Positions 1-11,237 of a stretch of 64,000 bases of DNA are shown here, one piece after another. A model generated the notes under the pieces. That model did no database searches, was not told the origin of the DNA, and saw only the letters and a list, made by a program, of their open reading frames with translations. The stretch lies in contig JTDE01001545.1 of the NCBI GenBank assembly GCA_014338405.1, forward strand, positions 35,594 through 99,593. The letters are read 5' to 3'. The translations under genes and the position numbers were made by a program. How positions within the stretch are numbered: position 1 is the first letter of the stretch; the number at the start of each line of letters is the position of its first letter. Source of the DNA: Paragonimus skrjabini miyazakii (taxonomy: Eukaryota > Platyhelminthes > Trematoda > Plagiorchiida > Troglotrematidae).

Positions 1-366
1 AAAAGTACCCGTTTCTGCAGCTTCTTTATTGTGTATAATCATTCACTTGTTCCTGTGGCACTATTTACCTGGGTCGCACGACCAAGTACTTAGCTGAACG
101 TATGCGCGAGCGTCATCCAGCCTGGATCAGTAGCGGAGTCACCAAGACAACTACCAGCTCAGTTGTTACACACCTCGTTGATATACATCATACTGTCAAC
201 CTGGACTCCTGGTTTCGTTCGATTTACCGAGTCAACCCCAGTCTCTCAAAAGCTGTCAGATGCCGAATTTTACCCACAGCTGAAGCGATCAGAATTTGAC
301 TCAATAATTCACCCATGTATGCACAGAAGCGCTTTGTTCAGACGTTGAATTCGCCTTGGTCAACCA
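1..366 (+). pseudogene. Penelope-like element, GIY-YIG endonuclease C-terminal part
   Basis: This is the 3' end of a PLE polyprotein, entering from before the window. One frame reads FTCSCGTIYLGRTTKYL from about base 40, which is the Cys-x-Cys, IYLGRT pattern of the PLE GIY-YIG nuclease. It continues with an ERMRERHPAW helix and SSVVTHLVDIHHTVNLDSW, the usual His-containing block, then RSIYRV. A stop near 299 and a frameshift follow, after which FVQTLNSPW appears near 335-362 in a shifted frame, resembling the family's usual end. A stop just before the CSC motif (about 34-36) also shows decay. In PLEs this domain nicks target DNA for the upstream reverse transcriptase. The copy is inactive. 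Confidence 0.8.
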
Positions 367-900
367 CCCACACTACGACCGATCAAAGTGCTAGGATTCC
401 GGCGTAATCGTATCAGAACGTTGTTTCCCTGTTTGCCTATGACATGTCTGGGCTCACTTGAACTAGCAACTTGTTTTGTGTTTGCTTTGCCATGAAAACT
501 CTGTTTTGTATAAACGTTACGTGATTGACCTGATGATAAATAACCGAAAACGAGCTTGCTTGCCACACCATTGTTTTCTGACAACTACTCTGGGGATTTT
601 TAACTATTAATTTTAGTTGATGCTTTCAGGGTTGAATGTCTCCACGATTATTCATACGGATGGTACTTTTCTCTACTACTGACCTGTCTGAAGAACCGTG
701 TTATCGTGAGGAGTCCCAGCAATAAATTAAGTAGATTCAGTAGTAACGGATAAACCACTGTGGTCAAAACAACCACACGTAAAGAGGGCGAGGGAAACGC
801 TGGCACACCCTATCAGTCATCTTCCAATGGTGTTCCGTTTTGGCGAGCAGTTCACATACAGACTTTTATAATATACCTAAGAATAAATCTGTCAATAACG
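367..900 (+). other. probable 3' flank of the PLE copy, non-coding
   Basis: There is no credible gene. The stretch directly follows the PLE frame and is probably its 3' untranslated or LTR-like part. At 530-546 it holds CTGATGA followed by CGAAAA, then an ACGAGC block. A similar ACGAGC block lies downstream of the PLE frame near 25450 on the minus strand, and another near 39010. The CTGATGA and GAAA words recall a hammerhead core, but I could not pair helices I and II, so I do not call a ribozyme here. Confidence 0.35.
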
Positions 901-1395
901 GCATTTGCAGGGGTCAAAAATGGAAGTTAACTGTATGGTTAAACACCTGTCTAAATGGCATTTTCGATTAGCTGCTAATCTTTGTCAAGTCAGTGTACCG
1001 ATAATACTGCTAAAAAACAAGCTAGAAAAAGGAAATTTCGGTGCTTGTGCAGCAATGTTGGCTTCCATAAAGCAAACCGAGTGGCTTGTTGCCTAGACAC
1101 CATCAATCTGTTCAAATCTACCTAGGATTGGTTGAATCAACTGAGCCAAAGCCAACGTTCGTGTGATTAGTCCTTGGACTTTGTTATCATTGAACTATCT
1201 TGAGTTGAAGCCAGAACTGTTACTTTAGCAATATCGTCTGTCTAATTAGCACACAACCAGAGAAACTGTGGTGTTTGGTAAAAGGTTCACCGTTCTGTTG
1301 TGCTGTTTTTCCTTTGTTAACCTATCACGGCGGTTGAACAGCAGAACAGTGTTTTTGATTCGCTCCAACTAGATATATGGTATCAAGTTCCTGTT

Positions 1396-1730
1396 TTGAA
1401 TGGCTTTGAAAACTCATTGTTCAATGTGTCCTTTGAGAGTGTTTTTATGCTCAAACGCAATTTCTTCAAATGTCTCAGTGTCATACTTTCCAATGATCTT
1501 TATCGGTCCTTACATCTCATGGACTTTTTCGATGTACCTCGCATTTCCGTCACTCGGCTCTTTTTGGCCATTCAAACCAGTTTATTCCGTGTTGTCTGTT
1601 ACTGTTCTTCAGGTGCTTTCAGTAACTTTTCTTGGGGAACAGTTTCCACTACTACGTTGCTTTCTGTCTGATTTACCGATTGGTCATGTTGTTTTCTGTC
1701 ACTGCAACACATGTGATAATACAAGTTAGA
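1396..1730. other. open but unassigned stretch
   Basis: Two + strand frames overlap here (91 and 109 codons) and neither resembles a known protein. The minus strand has a decayed-looking string with a few stops, including YDTETFEEIAFEHKNTLKG around 1420-1480, which could be a remnant of a transposable-element protein. Nothing here is firm enough to call a gene. Confidence 0.15.
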
Positions 1731-1744
1731 CGGCGCTCACAGTC

Positions 1745-2060
1745 CCGTAATTTTCCCATCGACCCCGTTCGAGAAGAAGCGCAATATTAGGATTTATCTC
1801 CTGCTAGAGCTTCGCAGTAGAGCACATCCTTTTCACTGTCTTTTTCTGCACTGCTGCTATGTCCCCATAAGGAAACCGTGTTGACCATTGTGTCATTGGC
1901 CTCAAGTTAGGTACGACTAAATTATTCTATGCAAACGCTCAGCCACGTTTGCTTCTGCGGAATGTTTAGATTGCCTGATCGCCTCGAAAGATTACACAGT
2001 AACTATTCTTCTAACTCCAATCGATGACCTGACGGTTAAGATTTCTCGTCAGGATGTTAT
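1745..2060 (-). mobile_element. old copy of the hammerhead SINE with its upstream unit
   Basis: Read on the minus strand, this is the SINE described at 15545: the upstream unit (about 1900-2060), a tRNA-like head (about 1870-1905), a badly eroded hammerhead (about 1784-1838, GCTCTA then GGAGA and AAA) and the start of the tail with CTTCTTCTCGAA. The upstream unit shares GATCGCCTCGA and a CGATGACCTGAC-like block with the copy at 20640-20745, so it is part of the repeat and not random flank. The ribozyme core is lost. Confidence 0.65.
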
Positions 2061-2969
2061 TACAGAAACAAGGAAGGAAAATTTGAGTGCACTTTAAATT
2101 ATTGAGCATTCGAAGGCTGCGGGCAAGTGTGGGTACTATTCAGTTTACCCTAACCAAACTCCCCATATGTGATAAGCTTTCCAACAGGATTCTCTTCGAT
2201 TCATCCCATAAACTTCACCGAGTACGCAACAGATAGTTTTCTCTCAGTAGCGTCAGACACCGCTTTAAACCGATGACTGACCCTTCCATAGTCAACATAG
2301 CATCTACACTGCCTTAGCATTGATACCACCCTCATAAAAATATGAGTGATATCTAAAGAGACGATTCAACAACAGTTATCCTCAAAGATGTTTTCATTAT
2401 ACTCGGACGTTTGCTTTTATTTGGGGCTGTACTAGCGAATATTACAATAATCGCCACGTATTCTTACCGAGTATTTACTTAGACAGTGAAAAATAATCAG
2501 TTTTTACCATTACAACTGTAAGTTATTCCCTGTGGTATTGGATGCATGTGTTTTTTTCCTACAACCTTATATTTTGAAGTTGATCTAAACAGCCTAGTTT
2601 CATTCCTTTGCAGTTTCTGCTGTTTAAACATTGAGAACCTTTTCTAATTGTTGTTACGAGTTGACCTTTCAATGACTAGAATGGAATAAACACTTTGAAT
2701 CTGTGACGTTAAATCACACCTTTTAGGTTAATTGTTACCGAAATCATGCCTTGTCTTTTGAGAATTTATCTCCTCCTACAACTTTGTAACTAGATTCATG
2801 TCGTATATTTTAGCACAGCCTATTCTCAGATCAAACCGAACTTGACACACACTACGTCACTGTCAGGAGGCGACGTGTACGGGGATTTCAATCGCCATCC
2901 TTACGGTCACCATCGGACTCGAGTGTGCAATGCGTGGGGACATCCTGGACACGGCATAACTTTTTTCAG
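2061..2969. other. no gene seen upstream of the first detected exon
   Basis: I see no exon, RNA gene or recognisable element. It lies between an old SINE copy and the first confident exon and could be intron or upstream flank of the + strand gene. A start codon or promoter could not be placed. Confidence 0.4.
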
Positions 2970-3091
2970 GCCAATTCTGCGGTCTCCTCATCGTTCGCCA
3001 CATCCTTGAGTTCAACTGAACCGCTTGCCCATTCCGATGGGCTCACTACCCTTCCGTCGTCTATGTCAAGCTCGGAAGCAAATACGCCGAA
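2970..3091 (+). CDS. exon of a Ser-rich protein gene (first one detected)
   Basis: The exon follows a strong acceptor, a T-run ending TTTTTTCAG at 2961-2969, and ends before GTTAGT at 3092. It enters in phase 0 and leaves two bases (AA), completed by the G that opens the exon at 5892 to give Lys. The 40 complete codons are very rich in Ser and Thr (AVSSSFATSLSSTEP, LPSSMSSSEANTP), matching the style of later exons. No domain is visible. Because it enters in frame there should be earlier exons upstream, which I could not find. The donor was chosen because it fits the phase; GTGTAT a few bases on is an alternative. Confidence 0.55.
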
Positions 3092-5891
3092 GTTAGTTGT
3101 GTATTACGTCTGCTCAAACAGATACCCTTAACCGAATCAATCGACCCTGTCTCCCAGCACCACCTCTCGATCTCGAAACATTTTAGTGTTCATCCTCCTA
3201 GACTCTTGTTTCTTTCTGTCGGCCCTTTTCAATTTACGATGTCCTTCACTGCATGTTGAGTACGCCAACCTACTGTGCTATTTGAATCAACAAATTCTGA
3301 GAATTTCTTACAATGTGTATATCTCGGTTTGATTCGAACCATTGTGATCGCTTCCTTTAAGTTACCTTGAATTATGCTTCACACCGACTGAAAACTCATG
3401 AGTTGAGAACAGGTTGTAAGCATTTTTCAGATGGAATCCTATTCAAGCCAGGTTTATATTTTCATTTGATTATAAACAACTTCCATCTGTTAATCTCTTT
3501 GAGGTACGATGAACCAATGTCCTAAAATGAAGCGATTCTCAATCTACAATTTTAATTTGATTTCGTAAAAGGTGAACTTTAAACACAGTTTATCACCGAA
3601 GGAAGCATAACACAAATCCTTAAGTCCAACCAAAAACAAACGATATTTTCTCATTATTCGGACGACCTTTCCTCACGTGATTGTGAACCACCGAATGACC
3701 ACATCCAGACACTTAGCCGCATTCACTTGTGATTAGTGATCATGTTACCCGGTCGTCTCGAGCGCAGACATAGTTAATGCCCGTTTGTTCTATCGATTGA
3801 CCCCGGTGAGTATTGGTCATTCTGCAATGATATCATCGGTCAGTTACTACGGCGTGATTACATAAGCACAAAGGCTGTGGCGCTCCGCACAAGATGTAAA
3901 TGACCACAGACGTGCTATACGTGTTTCGTAATAAGTGAGCCGTTTGCCTCATTAGCGTTTAATTGTGCGCTGACAACTATGGTGTGAACTTTCGTATTTG
4001 ACCTCTAACAGGTTTGCGTACTTTATTACTGCTCACTTGAGATTCGGTTGTTTTGCGTTTATCTTCGCGTTGATTACCTGAGATTTGACATGAGTTCTAT
4101 GAATTGAATTCCATTCCTCACTCATCTTTTAGCTCTAACTCAAAGCGATACCTTCGTTGTGATAGTTAAACAACGGTATGATGATGACAACTGTGATGAA
4201 TACTCGTTTATTAATTGGATTTTATTCATAAGCTTTTATCTACTGGTCGAACGGATGTTACGTAACGGCGTTCTGATCTTCTATGTACGGTTCGGTTGTC
4301 TTACGCTGTTGGGCAAAAGTGTGATTTTGGGCACTCCAGTTACAGTGTACATCCCCTTGTTCGTACACTCGCGGACAACACAGAAGTTCAAGATTAGCTA
4401 ACACCAGCCAGCCAGCTTGAGTCTGACGTAAAAGGGATACTGCCCTCGCCGACGATTCGCTGCATTTATGCAAACAATCATACTGTGCTAGCAACTCCCA
4501 GGTGATCTTTACAGAATATCACATTTTGCGGTTATCCAGTTTTCACTCGAGGTCATCATATCTGTCACCTTATCGTTCAGAGTACCGTTCAAACTAGGAT
4601 AAAAATGACCAACACCACATATGAATTCGTCCCGATCTACTGATTGAAGCATTAACACCCAGAAACGTCTGTTTATTCTAGAAGGACGACCTAACACGCA
4701 AATGTCATTGCAGTGTGTTTTTTCAAATAAAACTACTGTGACAGAGTGATCTGGAAAGTGCAGCGCACTCCTTAAGTTTGACTAGATATCGGTTCATTCA
4801 TGGAGTGAATTTTGGAAACGTTCATACGATCGCCAATTCACTTGGCGTCAGGTCTTCGCACGCGTACCACCTAGCCTAACCTCCTGTGGTGATACCATAA
4901 TTTGGCAACCCGCCTTCCTCACTATAGTCAGCGACACACATCTAATCTTTGACTGGCACCATTTCGAACCCAAGGGGATTGTGTCAAACAAAGTAAGATA
5001 GTGACTGATTGAATCAACAGCATTAACCAAAGGTCGCGTAGTCGATAGGCACCGGGAAGCAAACGATGTTAGAAAAGTCATATCGCTCCACTCACTGGAG
5101 TGTCAGTCAGTTCACATGCACTAGTGCAGTGAGTGAAAGGTAGGCATTTTTGATCGCAAGTTTGATGAAATCTACAGACATCAACCGCCCTTTTCCATTA
5201 CATTTTTCTCCAACAATATTTATTTTGTTTCACACCTCTAATGCCCATTATTCATTCGTCGGTAAGTTTTCGGGAAAATACATAGATTAGACTCAGAGAA
5301 CCGAATAATTCGCTGCCCTGAAAGGAGTGCTTCTTCTTTACCATTATGAGTTATCACCGCGCTTCTACACCTTGACACAGTTTAGTTGTCCTGTGTCTGG
5401 TTTCCAAGAATTTGAAAGAAGGTGGCTTATGGCTGTATGGATGGATGTGCTTAATCAATGCTTCATGTTTGGGAAGGTCTCCTTCTAACTATGACAGACA
5501 TTGACTTGCAAATTTGTTAGATGCGGTCGAATACATTTGAGAAGATGTGTGTACAACCCCTTTTCAGGACAGCCAGATTTCTATCGTTAGGGAACCAAGG
5601 CTGTGCAGTAAGCTTTCAGTCCATGTGACTACGCTATTTTACCTCACCTTAAAAACTGTTTGAGAAGCAATGTTGAAGCACCATCAACTCTACTGTTGTC
5701 AGCTGAAACGATATTTTTTAGCTACTACTCTTGAGTTTCAGGTGTCTAAAATACGCCGTTGGTGGTGTGCACAGGATATCACCAAACAGTATTTTGGTTA
5801 TGAACTTGATAGTTTAATCAAAATGTTTGGACATTTGTGTATTTTATGTAGTTCATAAACTATTTTATTTTTTTCTTATACAACACAATAG
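3092..5891 (+). other. intron, about 2.8 kb
   Basis: This lies between the exon ending at 3091 and the acceptor at 5890-5891. It has no open frame longer than about 80 codons with splice support and no repeat that I recognise. Small frames on the minus strand near 4258-5081 look like chance. Confidence 0.45.
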
Positions 5892-6088
5892 GATACCGAA
5901 TTGTGGATCAACTCAGCAAACTTCATTCGGTATGCCCAACTACCATCTGACGGGTGTACAATGCGAATCATTGAAAACAATCGAATGTGACTCCACAAAT
6001 ATCAAACGTACGCCAACTTGTCAGAATGATGTCAGACCTGAACTATCGCGACGTGGGGTTAACTCACCGACTACTACCCCGATGAATG
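5892..6088 (+). CDS. exon 2 of the Ser/Thr-rich protein gene
   Basis: The acceptor is AATAG at 5887-5891 and the donor GTAACT begins at 6089. The exon opens with one base completing the previous codon and closes with a single G. That G joins AC at the start of the next exon to give Asp, so the phases fit on both sides. It encodes about 65 residues, such as IPNCGSTQQTSFGMPNYHL and RTPTCQNDVRPELSRRG, polar and without a recognisable domain, predicted to be disordered. The frame stays open for some codons past the donor, so the donor is chosen on its consensus and on phase. Confidence 0.65.
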
Positions 6089-8384
6089 GTAACTATTTAT
6101 TTTTAATGGTTTTTAAATGTTTAATTTTTCCAAATAAAAAAGTGTATATTCAGTAGGGGGCGTTGCAAACTGCACGTAATAGTCGTTGTTTGATTAGTCC
6201 ATAGACTTGACTTGTTTTTTACATCTTTCTTCTGACGTTCGAAAGTTACAACTTTCTGGTTCCTGAACCAAAGCGATTTTCAAATGACATACTCATGCAA
6301 ACGGTCAGATGTTTCTGTTTATTCGAATCCGACCGCACCTTGTTTGAATACTGGTATTTTTTCTAGAAGCAGCTCTCTTAGAGACCGTTTATTTCACACT
6401 TTTACTATAACACTTTTGTTATGCAAACTTCGCATTTGACCTCCCGTAACTCGGACATATGGCGAGGGTTTGTCGGAGGTGATTGTGTTCAAAACAATGT
6501 CCTGGGCTACGTTAGAGACCCAGAGAGGTAAACTTCATCCGACGGCACGTTTCACCCTCCATGTGGCACCATTACGGCAAGGCTTTTCATTTACGTGCAC
6601 TTTTAGTTATCCGCATTATTCCACAAAAATATACTCATATCTACGGATAGCTCGTGTGACCGTCTTTTCGCTCACATGCATGTCATTCACGATTCCCATC
6701 ATATAACATTAGGTCACACGAAATGTGCCTTTATGATTGGTCTGGTGCGTTGGTTTGCGTCGTTCTTTCACTGAACGAACATAGGGGCATATCATTCCGG
6801 CTGGTAACGAGATCTGCCAGGCTGTTGATATGTTAGAAGAGTGATATCGTGGTATTTTCCCACGGCAAACACGAGACCTGGTGTTAGAAACGAAAACAGA
6901 TTAATCTGTAAAAATGGTAAAAGGAAGACGTTCATTGTGGTTAGTGAGAACGAAGCAGACTGCAGTATCTCCAGTGCTGTATGGACTTTGTACGCTCTCT
7001 CGATCGATGTTGATCACGATCAGAATAATTCGCAAGTTTAGAAAACATACAATGTGCTTATGTTTTATTCAAGTTCTAACGGAAACACGCACGATCACAT
7101 ATCACTGGTTATATAGCAGTCACTTTGGTCTCTTTGACAGCTGACAAGAAGGGTCTAGAAAACGGAGTTCTTTTTTGAACTTTATGTACGAGACTGTTGC
7201 ATCAGAAAGTGACAAATTAATGGTTGCTGTGCTAGATAGTCATTGATCCCATCTGTTGTATAAGACAACAGTGAACATATTCATATATGTGAATATCATG
7301 TGAATGAAATCGACAAAAGCAATCTGATTATGCTCAAGAACACTGAATGCAAAGGTCCATGATCACACGTTTCCAAGCCATCCGTTATATGTGGTTCGCA
7401 AATTCAGCGATAATTCAGCACCACACTTTTATCGGAGAATGAAGGATTTTTGACACCAAAACGAGTTCGAAGGTAACTCCAACTGTTCTGATCATCAGTT
7501 CCTGATCCGACTGAACAAGATTAGGATAGGCTAGGTTGCACCGTTATCAATGACAGTCACATTGCAATTCTACTCCGGTGTGAACATATACTCGTCGATG
7601 CACAGAGCAAAATGCTTCAGTTCTAGTGACAGCTAGCGATGTGGTAGGGAGCTGATTCGACATTGTTTGATCTCATCAACACTAAGCACGCTATAGTATC
7701 AGATCCACTACGTTTGAATAAGCATCAGGTGATGGTCAAGACATTTATCCACCAGGTCACAGTCGCCATGGTTGTAAAACAGTTTGTGAATTGTCTCGTT
7801 TAGTTGTTGCATTTCCCTTCTTCATAATTCGATAAAATAAATGTGTCGTCTCAAAAGTAGATCGAAAATGTCGTGAGTACTATAGAAATGGGGAGTGGAA
7901 GACAAATCCGTCAGTTGCTGTTGTCATGACAACGAGTTATGTTGAAAAAGTTGGAGTTTCTTATTAAACATACCAATTGGGAAATGGATACAGTTTCTTT
8001 GGATAATTTAAAGTAGGTATCGTTTTCCTACACCTCTACCTTTGTATCGTGCACAACCGGTCTGTGGGATTTTATCCCTTCCCAAGCTTTCGTACTTTCA
8101 TAGTGTTCAAACTGAAAGATTCAAATTAACTGGTGCCTACAATTTAACGTTGAAGTAATACGCTGGATTAATCTGTTTTACACAGGACGTGTTATATAAC
8201 GAAGGCGGCTGGAATTTTTTGAATGGATGTTCACGGTGTTGTATAAGTCTGCGATAATGGATTCTCCCCGTTCCTGCTCGACACTTGTAAGTAGGCAAAA
8301 CTTTGTTTCGCGCAGAACAGACAACTCGGATTTGGTTTTGAAATATTGAACTACTTTTTCTGCTTCTTGCATTCGTTTATATAG
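6089..8384 (+). other. intron, about 2.3 kb
   Basis: It has a GTAACT donor and a TTTATATAG acceptor. No repeat family or internal exon was recognised. Frames at 6470-7144 are overlapping and low in coding character. Confidence 0.5.
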
Positions 8385-8814
8385 ACAGTGAATCATTGAA
8401 GAAGACTTCAGATGTACTTGTCGCTTATCGTCCTGCCAGCCAAAGGACAAAAAGCAAAATATCTGAAACAGCTCACTCCATTTCGGCTAGGTCTGAAATT
8501 GAGAAGTCAAGACACGTTGTGATCAAGCAAATACCCCTGGTTGATGTTTCACCTTCATCCAGTTGTCTCAAGATCTCCGAGAACTGTCTGAACAGTTCTC
8601 GAAGCGCGAAATTATCCCGAGCTGATTACGTTCATTTAGCAGCCGTTCCGCTGTTACCAGAAGGAGTGGATGTTCCGAAACAGCTTGTTCCCTGGAGATG
8701 CCCTTCGGTCAGCCGATTGACAAGGTCGAACACCTTGCCGCTAAAATCTACTCGTTCTCGGAGTGATTTGAAAGACGCATTTGTGAACAGTGTAACAGAA
8801 TATGGTGCACGTCG
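8385..8814 (+). CDS. exon 3 of the Ser/Thr-rich protein gene, basic Ser motifs
   Basis: This 430-base exon has an ATATAG acceptor at 8379-8384 and a GTAAGC donor at 8815. It is open throughout, encoding about 143 residues. It starts with AC completing Asp and ends with CG, completed by T in the next exon to give Arg. The product is rich in Ser, Arg and Lys and looks disordered. It contains RSNTLP, which fits the 14-3-3 mode I pattern RSx(S/T)xP, and other basic-residue/Ser sites such as RSRSDLKD. That suggests a phosphorylated scaffold or regulatory protein, which is inference. An open frame of this size next to phase-matched neighbours is unlikely by chance. Confidence 0.8.
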
Positions 8815-9791
8815 GTAAGCATAGTCCGTTATCTTCATGTATTACGATGATTTACTCTATAATTATCAGGGTAAAATAACCATCCAACAGAAAATCCAAA
8901 TAGTTGTGAGTGCTAATATACGGATTCTGACACCACATCATCTCATATTTATTTCAGCCACTCCTGTTTGGGTTGGAAGGTCACATTATTGCTGATGTCA
9001 TATGCTTGTGTGTTTACCCAGTAACTTCGTCTCATGAAAATCAGCTTCACATAGTGAACGGTACATTAAACCACTATTTTTCTACTCTTTTCATCTGGTT
9101 TTTGTTTGTCTGTCATTCACTTTCATAATCTCCAAGCACTGCTACCGAGATCTGGTTAGACCGAATGTGAACAGTTAAATCATTGAGAAAGCTTAAATGC
9201 TGATCTTCCTACCAAAATTCCTATAAGTTTTAGCGTCTTTTGTTCATATATGCGGCTCATTAAATGGCTTACGAAATCAATCAGGTCCAAAATTTGTGTA
9301 CTGTTTCAAATTTGTCTAACCGTCAAGCTTTGGTTGATTCAAGTGTATTATTAACTACAGTGTCCGAGACTGTTTTGTTTCCGGCGTAGTTTGGTAGTAA
9401 CGCTTCTGTTATGTTCAGGCCATTGGTGTACTATTCCCAACGTTGTTTTCTTCCCCAGTCGTATCTATGCGATGCACGTAAACGGAGCATATTTCACTGC
9501 TTCTCAGTACGTAGGATAAGAATGTTGACACTGGTTGCAAACGGATAGAAAAATAACTGGTAACTAACCGAATATTTTGTGCCTGATACTGCTGAAATAT
9601 TGAGACTCAAATTCTTAACGTACTTTCAACTACCGTTATCTTTTAAGTTCGCTGACTCAGCATCCAGCTAGTCGTGGACAGCTACATGTCATACTCACGT
9701 TGATGGCATATGCCTGTTTCGTGTAGTTTATTATTTTGAATTGTGTTTTGCATACTGACCCATACTTTGCTACTCGTCCTCTTTCCCAAAG
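8815..9791 (+). other. intron, about 1 kb
   Basis: It has a GTAAGC donor and a pyrimidine-rich acceptor (GTCCTCTTTCCCAAAG). No repeat or RNA gene was seen inside. Confidence 0.5.
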
Positions 9792-10242
9792 TGATACCAC
9801 TCCCATGAAACCAGCATCTCACCTTACCTATCTGTTGAGGACACCGCTGAACTACACGGAAGTTACGGGAAAACTAGACTTGATTCAGTTTTCAAGTCAG
9901 CGCTTAAGACGACTTAGGAGAAGTATGACCAGTATTGCTTTGTCCAGATCGGAAGATAATGCACAGAATCACCATGATACCTTTGAAGCTGTTTCTCAGT
10001 TCCATAAGCCTTTGTATCACTCGACTAGCTTTTCGGCTCTGATGAAAGTGCATGTGGCCACACAAACGGAAACCACATTGTCTCAGTCCGTTCTAGATGG
10101 CGCAGTTGGTGATGGTATACACACTGAATTATCTACGAGCACGGTATCCAGATATGAAATGAATCCTGTATCCTGCTTCTCATTGATTCCCGACACGACC
10201 GGAGAGCGGAACAAACTCCCGGAATCCATGTCTGGACAAAAG
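9792..10242 (+). CDS. exon 4 of the Ser/Thr-rich protein gene, longest exon
   Basis: This 451-base exon opens with T, completing Arg from the previous CG, and ends exactly on an AAG codon before GTGAGG at 10243 (phase 0). About 150 residues are encoded, including RLRRLRRSMTSIALSRSEDN, a strongly basic patch followed by Ser sites, and a tail with LPESMSGQK. The open frame extends further in both directions, but only these limits fit the splice consensus and the phases. No enzyme domain is visible. An open frame of this length is rarely expected by chance in 64 kb. Confidence 0.85.
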
Positions 10243-10851
10243 GTGAGGTATAATTCAGTATACGATGTGAATAAACATCCTCCTTAATGCAATGCATTTT
10301 ATGAACGTTAATATAATCCGTTTCAGTGCAAAGCTATTGCACTATTATAGGTTTCTAACTTTTACAATGTGCGCCATCACGCGACGCATAATGGCGCATG
10401 CTGATTGAATGCTATTATGTCGGCCGAATGTAGCCGAAGGCAGTCTCCATAACTGGTTCCAGCTAGCAACCGTGTGCATGGTAGTTTGTACAGCTACCAT
10501 TGAGCTACCGTACTCCGATTTAAAGAGACTGTACAGCTTGTCTTGCTCATTCCTTAGGCACAACGATTAGTTAAATGACTAGTTAAGCTTCAAACACTGT
10601 TGACAAGGACTGCGAGTAGTCTTTTCACGGTAATCTTGCTCATATGTCGTTGATTCGTAGTAAATCTTATCGTGTAGTAATATCTCTTGATACTACCTTT
10701 TTTAATCTCAGACTGAGTGTGTGAAAACACATTTTATCTTGGATATAGACAAATTTACGCTGTGGTATGAGGTGAATTGGATCAACTTCTGGTTCGTTAG
10801 CGTATTTGATTCGATCTCCTAATTAATGTATTCTAATTCTACCTGATTCAG
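10243..10851 (+). other. intron, about 0.6 kb, with a short hairpin
   Basis: It has a GTGAGG donor and a CCTGATTCAG acceptor. At 10370-10398 there is a perfect 8-base inverted repeat, TGCGCCAT and ATGGCGCA, around a 13-base loop. No function is implied. Confidence 0.5.
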
Positions 10852-11237
10852 GAAAGCCGGGTGTTCAAAATGATTAAGTTATTTGAATGCCAGTCCAATT
10901 TGTCTCCTTCTTACACAACAAACAACAAAACTCCGCTGCAAAATACGTGGATTCCCAAAGTGGAATTAAAGGATTTAAGTTCTTCGGCGAATGATACACC
11001 TATCACCCGATTGGCTGACTCCGAGGCTCCTAAATTGCACGATGTAAACAGTTCTCAATTGATGGACAAACAGAAAGACGGGGTCGTTACGCATCGCATT
11101 TCGTCGTCCACTTTTGACTTTGACAACTCCGATGTCATCGACGCAAAACCCACAAAGCCAGATGGCTCTGGAACTGGCAATGAACACAGAAAGCCCGGTT
11201 GTCAGTTGGCTAGCTCAGTCAATGTTCAAATCTCAGC
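10852..11237 (+). CDS. exon 5 of the Ser/Thr-rich protein gene
   Basis: The acceptor TACCTGATTCAG ends at 10851 and the donor GTGAGT starts at 11238. The exon begins in phase 0, matching the exon before, and ends with GC, completed by T at 13706 to give Ala. It encodes about 128 residues, beginning ESRVFKMIKLFECQSN. A short amphipathic segment like VFKMIKLFE occurs in several actin- or Rho-linked scaffold proteins, but this is too short to assign a family. The rest is polar and acidic/Ser-rich (SSSTFDFDNSDVIDAKP). Confidence 0.85.

Noticed and set aside
1396..1729. Overlapping + strand frames of 91 and 109 codons as genes
   Set aside because: Composition is not protein-like, no splice sites support them, and lengths are within chance expectation.
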